From contig CAOLHI010000254.1 of assembly GCA_948474755.1 (NCBI GenBank), positions 124,001-188,000 on the forward strand: 64,000 nt of DNA, read 5' to 3'. Source of the stretch: Ctenosaura bakeri (Eukaryota > Chordata > Lepidosauria > Squamata > Iguanidae). The notes under the pieces are model-generated. The model saw only the letters and a list, made by a program, of their open reading frames with translations. It made no database searches and was not told where the DNA came from. Both the position numbers and the translations under genes were made by a program. Shown in pieces: positions 35,976-47,787 of the stretch (the stretch's first letter is position 1; each line of letters begins with the position of its first letter).

Positions 35976-35982
35976 AGTGGTT
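35943..35982. repeat. 40-bp perfect palindrome at the SINE head
   Basis: AACCACTGCGCCACCAGGG and CCCTGGTGGCGCAGTGGTT are separated by CT. The second arm is the first 19 bases of the SINE head repeated in inverse orientation, directly upstream of the SINE 5' end. Confidence 0.9.
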
Positions 35983-38127
35983 TTCAGTGGATCATAGAGG
36001 CAGGGGGAGAAATAAGGAAACAATTCAGAATCAGATTCCTCAAGTCTTTCTCTTTGCATTGGCCATATTCCACTGCAAGTAAACATTCAGAATATGAACA
36101 GAATAACAACACTAAAAAAAAAATCAAAGTACATCCACTGCAAAATATAGCAGAATCAAATGCCTCTTTTTAGAGGTTTCTCAGAAAACATGTGGATGTT
36201 TTGTGGCAATTTTCCAGAAAGATCCCGACCAGGGATTTTCTTCCACCAGCTTTAGTACCTTCATCTGCCGTTTTTCTTCCTTCTGCCATTATAAATTACC
36301 AGGAAGGAGAAAGAGCAAAGCTTTAACAAGTCTCTACCATAGTCACCAAAAAGAAGAAGCAGGCCAGGGCACTTGTCTCCATGAGAAATAAAAACCCCTG
36401 CTGTGACCACCACTCAATATTACAGCAATTTTCTAAAGCCAAAGAACTACAATACTTGTTAACCAATTATAATAACTCTCAAAAGTGTATCAGATGAAGT
36501 AGCCAATAGTCACATCCCTCCTGAAACAATTCCGTTGTTATACATCAACACTAAAACCTTGCCTATGCTTCTTTGCTATTTATTGACAGAGCCCTTGGCC
36601 AATATAATTCCATGTTGTTGTTTTTCTTTCCCCAGTCCCCTCCCTGCTATAGCTTTTGCTCTCTGTACTGATCAATAATTATGTCAGTCAACCATATGCA
36701 GAAGCAAGGAGTTAAGAGTTGCGAACAGACTGAGCTGCATAATTTTATATAGAATGAGTTGTGGGTGGTTCATGAAATTGGCAGCACAAACTGCAGGAAA
36801 TACTCACAAAACATTTCTTCTAATAACATTTTATAACCCCAACTATCCCATAATTTTAGATCCACTACAATGGTGAAATATCAAGCAAAGGTCCATAGTA
36901 GCAAAACCATAATGGAGACAATGGAGAACTACAAAGCACTAACCAACCAGATTTGCCTCTTCATAAGATCATAAGAAAACCACCCATACTGGATCATACC
37001 TACCTAGACCACTATTCTGTTTACACATCTTTATTTCTGATGTATTGACAGAATAGAGAGAAATGAATGGCATCAGGATAATGAATATAAAATAATTCAT
37101 TCTAGTCTTATGAATTTAAGGAAGTTGGTGAAAAGAGTAAGGCAAACATTAGGCCATATAACATCGACACCTGCTTTCATCCTACTGATCCTACATAGCA
37201 TCATTTTATATCAAATGGTATATAAACAGCTAAGTGAACAGCTAGGATCGACTTCAAAGCAAGATTTTGACACAGCAAAGTGAAATAAAAAAAACAAAGA
37301 AGTGTTTTTAATAGTAGAAGTGACATTCATAGCTAGAACAGCTATTAGCAGTTGTAGTAAGCACTTTGATCTGCCTCTTACACAGAACATTGTTACCTTT
37401 ACTGTATTGTTTGTCAGAAAGAAAGCAAATGTCAGCACAGAAACATCTGACAGACTGCTACAGGCTTTCTAAAGCAGTTCATTTATATGCCAGAAGAGAC
37501 TTTTAAAATGTACAAATGATGTATTTTATTATTATTACTAGCTCAAAATCTGATCACCTGTACAAAATTTTAAGACTATGTTTATACAACATCAATAAAA
37601 GGAGTTACAAAGTTTCATTAACATATTAAATGCTTTTTGTATTACAGAACACTCAGGACCTACTAGCACAAAATGAAATCTAATTTTAGGATCATCAGCT
37701 GATAGTAAATGTCTCTGTGATCAATACTTGTGGGAAATAAGGTGCTCTGGTTTTCCATCTGCCATTTGTACAACAAAACAACAGCTCTTGTACTTGAGGC
37801 ATACATTTACCGGTAACTCTTGCCTTTTTGCACTGACCCACATTTGCACTGACATTATAGAAGGTAACACATCATGCAAAAACAAAGCTTATCCAAGAAG
37901 TCACATCAATCTCTAAACAGAAACAAAATCTTTCTAAGATGTCTACAATTAAGAATTTTAAATTGTATAAACTGAACAGGAAAAAACATGTAAGATCTTA
38001 TAAGCCTTTTTCCACAGAAACCTCTATTTCTATTCATAAGCACCAGTTTCAATAAAAACAGCACCTCTGGGCCAACTGTTCTTCCCAAATGAAATAACAT
38101 TGATTAGTAAGTGCATGAGCCAAACTA
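35983..38127. other. ZFYVE9 first intron, no gene seen
   Basis: AT-rich unique-looking sequence. No exon, RNA gene or confident repeat recognised. One TACCGGTA octamer at 37,808. Confidence 0.5.
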
Positions 38128-38645
38128 CAGCAGGCCCACCATATTTGTGAGCTGAGATTCATGAGATTCACTAATGTAACCCTACATGAACTGAAAAATA
38201 TAAAAATATTTTAAAAATCATATTACCTACATCTATTGCAAAAGCAGTTCCAAAGCAGCAAGGGAGGCAGTGGCAAGACCCACATACCAGGTTCACATTC
38301 TTAGGCATTGCAAACCAGGCAATTTGCATGCTCCCCAAAAGCAGGGCACCAGAAAGTGTGCTTGCCAATCTCTTGTCTCAACAATCATAGCAGCTTCAGT
38401 AAGGATACGGCAGCGAGGTTAGTGCCAATCCTGCTGACTTGGCACCATCACTGACAACTATCCCAGAGCAGTGAAAGGCTTCAGCATAGCATGTACATGG
38501 CAGCAGCAACTGGCATACCTCTACTACAGCCATGATTTGCCACCACCTGCAGTGCTGCCCTGAGCCATTTTTTCATAGGGACTTGAGAATGCACGGTTTT
38601 TGTGACGGATCCTGGAACCGATCCCTTACAAATTATGTCCCACTG
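38128..38645. mobile_element. TA-flanked Tigger-like element
   Basis: Left terminus CAGCAGGCCCACCATATTTG; right terminus (reverse complement) CAGTGGGACATAATTTGTAA. TA lies outside both. Near the right end, GGATCCTGGAACCGATCCCT resembles text found in mariner/Tigger-type MITEs. The two opposite-strand frames inside (38,481-38,852) are not genes. Confidence 0.45.
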
Positions 38646-38837
38646 TACTTTGGATTGCTCATTTCCTCCCCATACCATCATGTAAAATTTGCAGTAGGAG
38701 CATCTGCTTTGCTCAAATGCACTGACTGGAAAGAAGACATGTGTCAGCTTCCTGATGTTTGCACTCAAGATACTTTTCATTACATTACTGAACACATGCT
38801 TTTTCTCTCTACGTACCAACTAATTTATATTATATGT

Positions 38838-39066
38838 GGTAGTATGGCCTAAATACTCTAAAGGAACAATATCCCATCTGATCTTGAAGACTAAGCACGG
38901 CCAACCCCTTAGTTAGTACCTGAATAGGAGACCACCAACAATACAGTAGGCTGTATTTCAGAGGAAGGAACTGGCAAAACCTCTGAGTCCTCCTTGCCTA
39001 AGAAAACCCTGTGAAATCCATGGGGTCTCCATAAGTTGACTGGTGACTTGAAGGCAAACACACATA
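38838..39066 (+). mobile_element. 5S rRNA-derived SINE with Sauria-like tail
   Basis: The head matches 5S rRNA across its internal promoter: CCCATCTGATCTTGAAGACT, AAGCACGGCC, TTAGTTAGTACCTGAATAGG and AGACCACC correspond to the A-box, intermediate element and C-box regions. Then come a body shared with Sauria SINEs (CAGAGGAAGGAACTGGCAAA) and the tail CCATAAGTTGACTGGTGACT. It is not a functional 5S gene: it is diverged and fused to a tail. Confidence 0.75.
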
Positions 39067-39599
39067 TACATGCAAACATGGAGCACAGTCTCACCAAAGG
39101 AGCCATCAGTTAACTGCAGAAAAATCTGTAATCTACTTGTGAATCAATTGGTATGGAAAAAGACGGCACAATTTTTTTTTTGAGGGGGTGAGAATTAAAA
39201 ATGAAGAAAAGCAGCGTTACATTAGGCTCAACTATTACTGAAGAATATGATAAAAACAAGAAAACATATTTCCATTGTGGAAAATCTAGGTTATTAGCAA
39301 GAGTTGTAGTTAAACAGCTTGACAGCAATGCATTCTTTTTTCTCCAGAGGCTCTCAAAGGCAGTTTTTCCCATGGTTCTAAGTAAGTTAGGTGCAAACAC
39401 TAAATCCTTGACATTCAATTGGACTTCAATCCAACCCAGTGCCACTGAGTGAATTAATCCTACTGACAGGAACCAGTTAAACCTGTTCATAATTGGAGTC
39501 TTAACCCTGTAGAAGCAATTTTTGTCAAACCAGAGCTTTGGTATGTTCTGTTCATTAGCGCACTTGCACAATTATCACACTGGGATCAATAGGAATTAT

Positions 39600-39990
39600 A
39601 GTCCAACACATATGGAGGCCAAAACAATGGAGCTAAGTGTATAGACATAGTATGACCAGAAGATCGCAGCTGCTGTACTGGTTTCCAACTGATTTCTAGA
39701 TACAACTCACAATGCTAGTTATCACGTAAAATTGATTGAGCCAGGAAACCTAAGGACCACCTCCTACCATATAAGTCTGCCTTCTCAAAGATTTACAAGG
39801 GAGGTTCTTTGCTACCTACCAGTGGTGGCAGCAAACTACTAGCTGGAACCAGGGAAAGATTCTTTCTGGGACCAAACTTTCTGGGACCATCCCTTCCATC
39901 ACATTATTAATGTGATATGATCTGCTGGGCTAATGCATTTATTATACTGGCCTCTTTTTATCTGCCATGATTTCTCCAAGCCTATTTTAA
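39600..39990 (+). mobile_element. L2 LINE 3' coding fragment
   Basis: Contains GCTGCTGTACTGGTTTCCAA, TACAACTCACAATGCTAGTT and later CTGGAACCAGGGAAAGATTC. These correspond to the C-terminal part of the L2 reverse-transcriptase protein (the WLPV...FK.L segment) in decayed form. No full tail is seen. Confidence 0.5.
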
Positions 39991-42644
39991 AAACGATGAA
40001 TTGTTTTCATTTTTGTTTTGATTACATCATGACCCCAAGTTCAGTTTTACAAAAGGAGATAAGAAACAATCTTAAACAAATAGGTCACAGACCTTATGAC
40101 TCAAAAATTTCTCCATGCGGTTATGATGATTAGTTATATCTACATTTAATTCTGTTTTAATTCACAGGACATCTTCCTTCTAGATTGGCAGCCACAATAT
40201 ACATTTTTAAGTACCGGTAGCAGATAAAACTGCCCCTTAACCCACATGGTTGCTAGACTTTGTGTCCTGGGAGTCTGTAGGAGCCCTTTCCATATACTAC
40301 TGCATCCCTATCAGCTTCATATAAGTAAATTTGGACAGTTTATACTAGCCATGTCAATAGAACAACAACAGGTCTGTGGACCAGCAGAAACAGCTGTTCC
40401 TTCAGGCTATATTGTGACTCTTAACTATTGATCCTATGATGTATTCTGCCAATCCAACTGCTTATGAGCTTGATATGCTCTTAAATTTTACTTTACTTGT
40501 GTTATTTAGCTTCAACTTGAAAACTGAAATCTACTGATTTTTCATTTATTTGCCTTTGGCACATATTCAGTAATACTAAAATTATGATTTGGATATAGAT
40601 TTCTATATCTTATTTTCTCATGCCCCAAAAGTTTTCCAAATAATTATGCTAATCATTATTCATCTTTCTTGCCAGTAATGCAACTCTGCAAACGTAACAT
40701 ATCTGTTATAGTCTTGAAATACTCTGTTAATAGACTCTATTATACAGAGGTATAACAACAACAACAATATTATTCAGCATATTTCAAGTATTATAGTAGA
40801 ATTATGGTGAATACATATATATTTTGGAAAAACACTCCACAATTATTTTATAGTTGCTTCTCTACAGTACGTACTTTTGTTACTTGTGCCAACAAAAGAC
40901 TAAGAACATGACGGTTTCGAGAAATGAAAACACATGTAAACAGCAAGTGAAAATATATAATGTAGAATCAGGATCCAATGCACAAAACACCAAACACTGT
41001 ACAGCCATTAACTGATTAGGAAAAAAAAAGTAGAATACATTCAATCTTTAGAAATATAAACAGCTATCTTATTGTATTATAACAAAATCCACAGGTAAAG
41101 CAAAAGACCAGCCTATTTGTAAAGATTAACTAGTTTTTGTACAATGCACTATGAAAGTTTTTATAATTTTAACTGGAAAGTACAAAGTCTGAGGCTTCTT
41201 GCACTCTCTGGGTAGCATTCCCACATACATACCATAGAATTATAGTATATTACTGGATTTACACCCACCATGACAGAGCAAATTTAACTATAAGTTGGGA
41301 TTCAGAGGATTGACATTACTTCCACATTTTTTAGAAACAAACTTATTTAGTATATTTTGGTGCAAGTTAAGAACAATTTGGAGCGGTATGGAATGCAAGA
41401 GCCACTGTAGGAAGGTAGGCAGAAGAAAGTGATTACCGGTATATCATTGAGACCTTGCCCATAGTATTCAACTAAAATCCCAATATTTTCAGCTTGCAAA
41501 ACCATGAAAACGTACTGCCAAATAAGGGTCTCCTCTAAAGGAAAACCACTTCATTTATACTTTAACCCAACTACAAGACAGCAAGACATTACCTGTTTTT
41601 AGTTCCATCTCCTTCATCCTCATATCAAAGTTAACAACAATGCTCCAATAATCCTTGCACCAACTCTTAGTTCCCCTTTTGCAACAGCCACAATTGCCTG
41701 ATACTGATTTTCAACACCAGTGGCAGACTAGCAAGAGTCACTTGACTGGGCACACATGGTAAGAACTATATTCAGGCAAGTGGTGAAAGATACTTATATC
41801 AATTAGTGGCTTTTGTTTTATTTTAAGCCACAAATTACTAATTTAACTTGGGCAGATAACCTATCAACTTGCATGGCTATCTCAGCACAGGTTTTGTAAA
41901 GTGAACAATATACTAGATTCCATTAATTCCAAAGCTGTGTTCATACAAGGAAGAAATATACCTAGAACTGTCAGATATTCCTTCAGACAACACTCAGAAC
42001 TTGATAGTCACATCCATAATTTAACACTGGGAAAATGAAGCAGACTGCACAGATCCTATTTACCAGACTAACAAGGCAATCTTATGAATATTTACCTCAT
42101 TAAACCCCACTGTGTTCAATCAGACTTACCCCCTAATACATGTGTTTAGGATTGCTGTAAGACTAAGGGAAGAAATCCGAACAAGACTGCATTCAGATTC
42201 TGGAGGCTCCAATCTATTTTGGAGCTACGCCAGCAGGCAGAAGAGTCCGTCTATTTATTATTTATTTTTGACAATCCCCTTCCCTGTGCAGGACTATTTC
42301 TCATGTTGAAACGAAATTCCCTCCCACTGTTACAATGGGAGTGAATTCATTTAGAGCAGCCTCATGACTGATCTAGACCTCGCCCTCACACAGGGCCAGT
42401 GAGTGGCAGAATCCAGCAGCTGCATGTCCTCTTCCTCCTTGTCTACTGCCACATCCTTGATGTGCCTGTTCTACTTCCTCTCTAAATATTATAGTTATAA
42501 CCTGGAAGGAGCCAATGTAGACCCTCCACAGTGGCTCAGCAGTGCTTGGTCATGGTATCCTTTTCCATCTCCAAAGTGAGAGCTTTTAAAACCTTCACGG
42601 GCAATTTTCACTCATTCCCACGGCCTCTGTTCCCAGGCAATATT
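39991..42644. other. ZFYVE9 first intron, no gene seen
   Basis: Mostly AT-rich unique sequence with no recognised exon or repeat. Two TACCGGTA octamers at 40,212 and 41,434. Confidence 0.5.
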
Positions 42645-42838
42645 GTTGTTTTCTGGGTCCTCAAGTCATTTCCATCTTATGGTGACCTAAGGCAAACCTA
42701 CCATGGGGTTTTCTGGGACTAAGGGTGTGTGGTGTGCCCAAGGTCACCCAGTGGGTTTCCATGGCTGAACAGGGAATCAAACTGTGGTCTCCAGGGTCAC
42801 AGTCAAATGTTCAAACCACTACACCATGCTGGCTCTCC
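42645..42838 (-). mobile_element. tRNA-derived Sauria-like SINE, reverse orientation
   Basis: Plus-strand text CCTCAAGTCATTTCCATCTT, AAGGTCACCCAGTGGGTTTC and AACCACTACACCATGCTGGC is the complement of a tRNA-like head and BovB-like tail. Same family as 8,465-8,692. Confidence 0.75.
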
Positions 42839-43814
42839 GCCAGGCAGTAATTGGGCCCTAAATGGATTACAGGTATACCTCAATTAACAAAGTACTGTAG
42901 ATGTGTTCCTGGTCTTTCCTTCTTTAACAGAAACTTTGGTACCAGTGGTAGAAATAACATGGAAAGAATAGGGATAGGGTCTTACACCAAGAACAGTTCG
43001 ACATATTTCAGCAAACATTTTATTCAAAATTAACATCAGGCACATGTGAAGAGAAACAACGGAGTCAAGCAAGTCTTGCATAAGAAAACAAAAACATTTT
43101 GAAACTAGAGACCGCCTGAAAGCTTCTTCCAATATGCATCCTGAGATAACTTTTTCCATTCAACTGCCTCCACTTTACTTATGATCTCCAGATTGGTGGA
43201 GATCTATATTTGCTCAACATGCCAGGGTAGCTGTTAAGGCACACTTTCCCCTTTTCTTTCTGCTTTGCTCTTCACACATGCTAAGAATCACTCAGTGAGT
43301 GACTCTGGAGCCAGCTGTTTACCTTGCCTGTTGTATTTAAGCATACATAGCTACAGTAGGATCATCTAGAGCAGAATCCAGGTATCCCAGATCAAGTTTT
43401 ACTGCATTGTCTACTGAAGACTCACTACTGCAACCCAGGACTAAAAATCTATCTTTCTCCAGCCCTTTTTCATCATCATTTTTTCCAGCATTGGGCAAAT
43501 CCAATGCTGGGGGAAAAACCCAACTAAAGGAAGTCAAGAAAACAGAAAGGGCCTGGTCTGAGTTCCAATAAAAAAATGTAAAAAGGGGCTTCTTTGTCAG
43601 AGGCTTCGTTAACTGATGTATGCTTGTAAAGTTTGTTATAGAAGTTATTTAAAAAGATAGCCCTTCATGCAGGACCATTCAGATCTACAAGGCTATCAAA
43701 ACAATGTATTTGTTTACTTATCAGCTCTGTTAGCTCAATCCTAAATACGCATTTGTAAAGCTAGTTTATCATTTTGCAGCAGGGATATTATCATACATCT
43801 TAAAAGTGTACAGG

Positions 43815-44278
43815 AATACCTTTGAATACCAAAGTAAGGACTGGCTGTACTACATTTCTGATTTCTATGTATGGTTACGAAAGGTGGACAATGAACAAAG
43901 CTTATCGGAAGAAAATCAACTCATTGAAACATGATGTTGGAGGGGAGGTCTGTGGATATTATGGACTGTCAAAAAGAAAAATAAATGGCTCTAGAGCTAA
44001 TCTTCTTAAAGCCAATATGACTAAACTGAGACTGTTATACTTTGGACATATCATGAGAAGACACGGCTCACTAGAACAGACAATGATGCTCGGCAAGGCA
44101 GAAGACAACAGAAAAAGAAGAACACTGTGAAACACTTAAATCAAGGAAGCTAACGCCCTCAGTTTGCAAGCCTTGAACATGAATGTTGATAACAGAGTAA
44201 CCTGCAGATCTCCCATTCACAGTCCCCATAAGTCCCCATAAGTCGAAGGTAACTTGATGGTAGTTAAAACAACAATAC
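43815..44278 (+). mobile_element. BovB/RTE LINE 3' end
   Basis: Carries the C-terminal part of the BovB polyprotein: YGYERWTMNKAYRKKINSLK, KLRLLYFGHIMRRHGSLEQT and MLGKAEDNRKRR are visible in one 102-codon frame. The BovB tail (CATAAGTCGAAGGTAACTTG) ends in an ACAACAAT-like run near 44,278. It is 5'-truncated. Together with the fragment at 31,770 it supports a squamate origin. Confidence 0.85.
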
Positions 44279-44294
44279 ATCTTAAGCTAAGAAT

Positions 44295-44408
44295 GGGAAC
44301 CTGTGGCCCTCCTGATGTTATCTTCTGCTTCCATCTGCCCTGGGTTCATGGTCAATAGTCAAACACAGTGGGAGGTGTATCCAGCAACATCTGGAAAGCC
44401 ACGGTTTC
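44295..44408. mobile_element. Foldback MITE, decayed
   Basis: The ends GGAACCTGTGGCCCTCCTGA and CATCTGGAAAGCCACGGTTT are imperfect inverted repeats of each other. The centre has GGTTCATGGTCAATAGTC. This is a common reptile foldback pattern; the superfamily is not assigned. Confidence 0.45.
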
Positions 44409-46389
44409 CACAACACAATAGAGCTGTAAGAAATATGACTGATCAACTCCTGTATCAGTTTACATTTCTGACCCAAGGAGCCCAATGAACTAGAAATATA
44501 TTTTCCATTTCAAGTGAAAAAGGGCATCAAGAAACACGTAACTCAAATTAAAGTAGACTCATTGAACCAACAGTAATATAATGCTAGTACTTATGAACAT
44601 TCCATTGATTCAACTGGTCTGCTTTAGATATCAACTATGGATTTAGGTCAAATCCTACAACTTTCTCACCTTTAGACTCATATTAATCTGCTCAGCCTAT
44701 CAAGGCAAACAGAGGTACCCTGGCTGAGCAACTCATCCTCCCTAGATCCACTATTTACTAGAAGAACTATGACCTAGTTGTGTGCCAAATTTTACATCAA
44801 AAAGCTAATAAAACATGTACAAATCATAAAGTTATATGAATACTCTATTTACTTAGAGCCCCAAGGATTACAGAAGGATCAAAGGTTAACTAATTTACCT
44901 TTTTAAAGGGCACAAGACATTCACCATCTTTAAATGTACACTAAAGGTATATTTAGGTGAGATTTTTAAGCATGAGGCTGACTCAGACTCAAGATTGGGT
45001 ATCATAAAACATGCACATCTATTGGTTATTAAGTATCTAAATAAAGCAGACAAGGTGCCTTGAAAGTTTGCTGTACTGAAAGCTGCTTTTCTGTCAGTGG
45101 CTTCCACATTGATAGAGTACTATTTAAATGGCTCCTGTGCCAGCATTAGATATAATTTCCAGAAAGCATTCCATATGATCCCCTATGACATAAAAGAAAA
45201 TATTCTTTCTACAAAACTTCAAATCCCTACATTTACCAGATGACAACATTCAAAGTACCGGTTTGTTTACTATATTTAGTCTCTGCAAGTATTTTGCACA
45301 TTTTATCCCAGGAAATCCAGATGATTGCTATTATTTAAAAGGTATGAGGTATTAAATACACTCTAGAGAAACAACAGTGCTTTGCTATACATCTGTGTGC
45401 CATTTCACTACTGATTAATAATGTGTTTTGATCCATTTTGTCCTTTGTAGGGCCAAACTCAGAAGAGCAGTTTGAAAATTTGAGACACCAGTCAAACCAG
45501 CACTCACTCCTATGTGTATATGTTCAGGCTTTATTATTTTAAGTAATAAAGACATTATCATTCTAGGTATCTGTTCTACAAATAATCAAACTCCTGTCCT
45601 TATAACCTCCAGCATGACCTCTATGTTTCCCTTACTCACTCTACTAGACTCTTTGAAATTTGCATTCATCTTAAGGTACATGTTCACAAGAGCAGGCTCA
45701 GACATGAAAATCCATAGTAACAACTCCAAAACATTAGAATTTCCTGACTTGACTAGGATTTCTTAACACTGAGCCTTTCCTTAATCAACATGGGTAATTA
45801 AACATGTGCATTTTCAATTTAACACATACAGATGCCACACATACAAAATATCCAAGCATTCAAACAAGGTAATTTCCTGTAGTGCATATAATAACAGTAA
45901 ACAAGAGTTTATTGCCTCATCTGGACCTACTTACCTACATTCCTATGAGTTAAAAAGCCACCTCTTGAAAATCTGTCCAGTCAGTTTCATGATCAGGAGG
46001 AGCCTTGTTTAAACAAAGCACAACCACAAACACGATTAAAAGTAACCCTGTCTCCCCGATAAGTGTTCTCCTCCAGCAACAGTGGGACAATTCAAATTAT
46101 TTTAACAGAGGACAGCCTGTTTGCAACGAATTAAGCCAAACCAACGCACTCCAAGCACAGAATAAGACACCCAAGTAGCAAAGAGGATTTCTGTCAGATT
46201 CAGTCTGAGAAACTCGGGTTATGAACATAGGTGGCTTCTTGTGAACCAGCAGAGCAAGAAAGGAAACGATGCAAGAAGGCATGACTGCAAAAACAAACAC
46301 GGAGAACGAAAAGAGGCACGAGGGACCTCGGGGGGGGGGTTCCAATAATTAGCAGAATATAAGAAGGTAAATGGCTTCTCTGAACAGGA
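44409..46389. other. ZFYVE9 first intron, promoter-proximal part
   Basis: No exon or confident repeat seen. AT-rich sequence changes to a GC-rich island at about 46.39 kb. Confidence 0.5.
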
Positions 46390-47290
46390 GTGTAAAATGC
46401 CAGAGGGGGGGGTTGTTGTTCTTGCCACGTCTTCTGTCCGTCGGCATCTTCAGACCGGGAGGGGGGATTTACTACAAATGAGGAGCCACGAACTCTTCAG
46501 AAGGGCTGAGGGAGGAGGGGGAGGGAGGCTCTCCTCCTCCTGCTCCACCAGAGAACAAGGAAAGGGAGACGAGGGGCCGAGCGGCTCCTGCCTCTTTCCT
46601 CTCAAGACCCCAAGGCTCAGGGGGTCCCCAATACGAGGGACAAAAGACGACGGCACTACCAAAACCCGGGGGGGGGGGTCCCGTTTGTGAGGGAAAGAGA
46701 GGGAACCATGTCGCCCCCCGCCTCTTTTTCGGCGAAAAAGGAAAGGTTTCCCTCAGCTATTCAGCCTCCTGCTCTGCCCTCCCCGCGGCAGCCTCAGACG
46801 CTGAAGCGGCCCGGCCCCCGCAAACCGAAGCGCCTCACGCCGCCCCGCCGGGGCCTGGAAGGAGGATGCCCCGGCCCTCGGCGGAGACCGAACGGAGGGC
46901 GCTCAGCGGGAGGCCGGTGGCTCACTCACCTCTAAAGGCGGCGGCAAGAGGGGCCGCCGGGCCTGCATGGCGGAGAGGGGGCTCCTCTCGGTGCCGAGCG
47001 CTCCGCTCCCGGGCGGGCCTTCCGCGCAGCCGAGGCAGGAAAGGCCAGCACGGCGCTCGCCCGGCCTCCTGCGCGTCCCTTCGTCCCCACCGCGGGCGGG
47101 TGGCCGGGCGGGCTGCCTCCCTCGCCCGCTGACTTACTCCCGAAACCGCCTCGGCTTTCGGCCGCCAGCGCCCCCTGGCCGGCCCCAGAGGCACTGCACG
47201 GCACTGCGGCACAAGCGGGAGGGCCGGCCAGCCTCCTCAGGCCATCGCCGCCGCACGGCTGCGTGGTAAAGGCGCAACGCCGCGTCTCAT
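46390..47290 (-). promoter_or_regulatory. ZFYVE9: CpG island, probable ZFYVE9 promoter and exon 1
   Basis: A sharp rise in GC and CpG density compared with the flanks, with no TATA box visible. It lies 29 kb upstream of the ZFYVE9 start-codon exon, with at least one consensus donor on the minus strand, which fits a housekeeping-type promoter. Many open frames on both strands are composition effects. Transcription from the plus strand cannot be excluded. The island stops exactly where a foldback MITE begins (47,292). Confidence 0.75.
46930..47200 (-). other. ZFYVE9: Candidate non-coding exon 1 of ZFYVE9
   Basis: The minus-strand donor TTTAGAG|GTGAGTGAG sets the exon end at 46,930. A second donor, GGGA|GTAAGTC, would end an alternative exon at 47,138. 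The transcription start is not readable, so the right limit is a guess inside the CpG island. No ATG needs to be used here because the known start lies in the next exon. Confidence 0.45.
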
Positions 47291-47291
47291 T

Positions 47292-47452
47292 GGCCGCTTC
47301 CGCACTACGCTCTTCTAGCGCGATTATTCCACTTTCAACATCCCATGGAATCCTGGGGTCTGCAGTTCCCTCCCCAAACTGCAAACCTCAGGATTCCATA
47401 GGATGTTGAAAGTGGAATAATCGCGCTATAAGAGCGTAGTGCGGAAATGGCC
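47292..47452. mobile_element. Foldback MITE beside the ZFYVE9 promoter
   Basis: Ends GGCCGCTTCCGCACTACGCT and, reverse complemented, GGCCATTTCCGCACTACGCT. Interior TTCCACTTTCAACATCCCAT and its complement. Same family as the centre of the 802-bp palindrome. It directly abuts the CpG island. Confidence 0.8.
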
Positions 47453-47787
47453 GTTGTCTCTGCTGGTCTCCCCGGGTGGGGCGAGTGTTGGGCGTCATTT
47501 GCCCGGGAAACTTGTAGCCGGGGCAGGCATTATTCTAATGTGTAGTTGGACACACTGTGTGCGGCAGGAACGTAAAGTGTACAATATGAAATAGGCGTCT
47601 GTGCAGTTGGCAATATGGGCTTTCATCTGGAAGGAGGTTGTCTCTTAAAGTAAATACACCAGTAATAGATAAGGAAACAGAAAATTAAATGACTACAGTT
47701 ACCTTTCGGTCTGTGCAACCTTATTTGATGATGTTGGTATTTGCCATCAAGTTGGCCTTGGTTGAGGGCAACATTATAAGAGGCTCA

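Larger units (their letters stand above)
1..47200 (-). other. ZFYVE9: ZFYVE9 (SARA) locus, 5' part of the gene
   Basis: This is the gene span inferred from two coding exons on the minus strand (17,376-17,445 and 2,754-4,852) and from a CpG island with a good splice donor near 46.9 kb. The exons beyond the first half of the FYVE domain (rest of FYVE, Smad-binding domain, C-terminal domain) are not in the window and should lie to the left. From right to left the introns are about 29.4 kb, 12.5 kb and more than 2.7 kb. They are filled with repeats, listed separately. The right limit is approximate because no transcription start can be read directly. Confidence 0.9.

Noticed and set aside
38863..38955. 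Functional 5S rRNA gene
   Set aside because: The match is diverged, lacks a proper 3' end and T-run terminator, and is fused to a SINE body and tail.
46397..47384. Frames of 70-150 codons in the CpG island
   Set aside because: GC-driven open frames on both strands at a promoter. ZFYVE9 translation begins in the exon at 17.4 kb.
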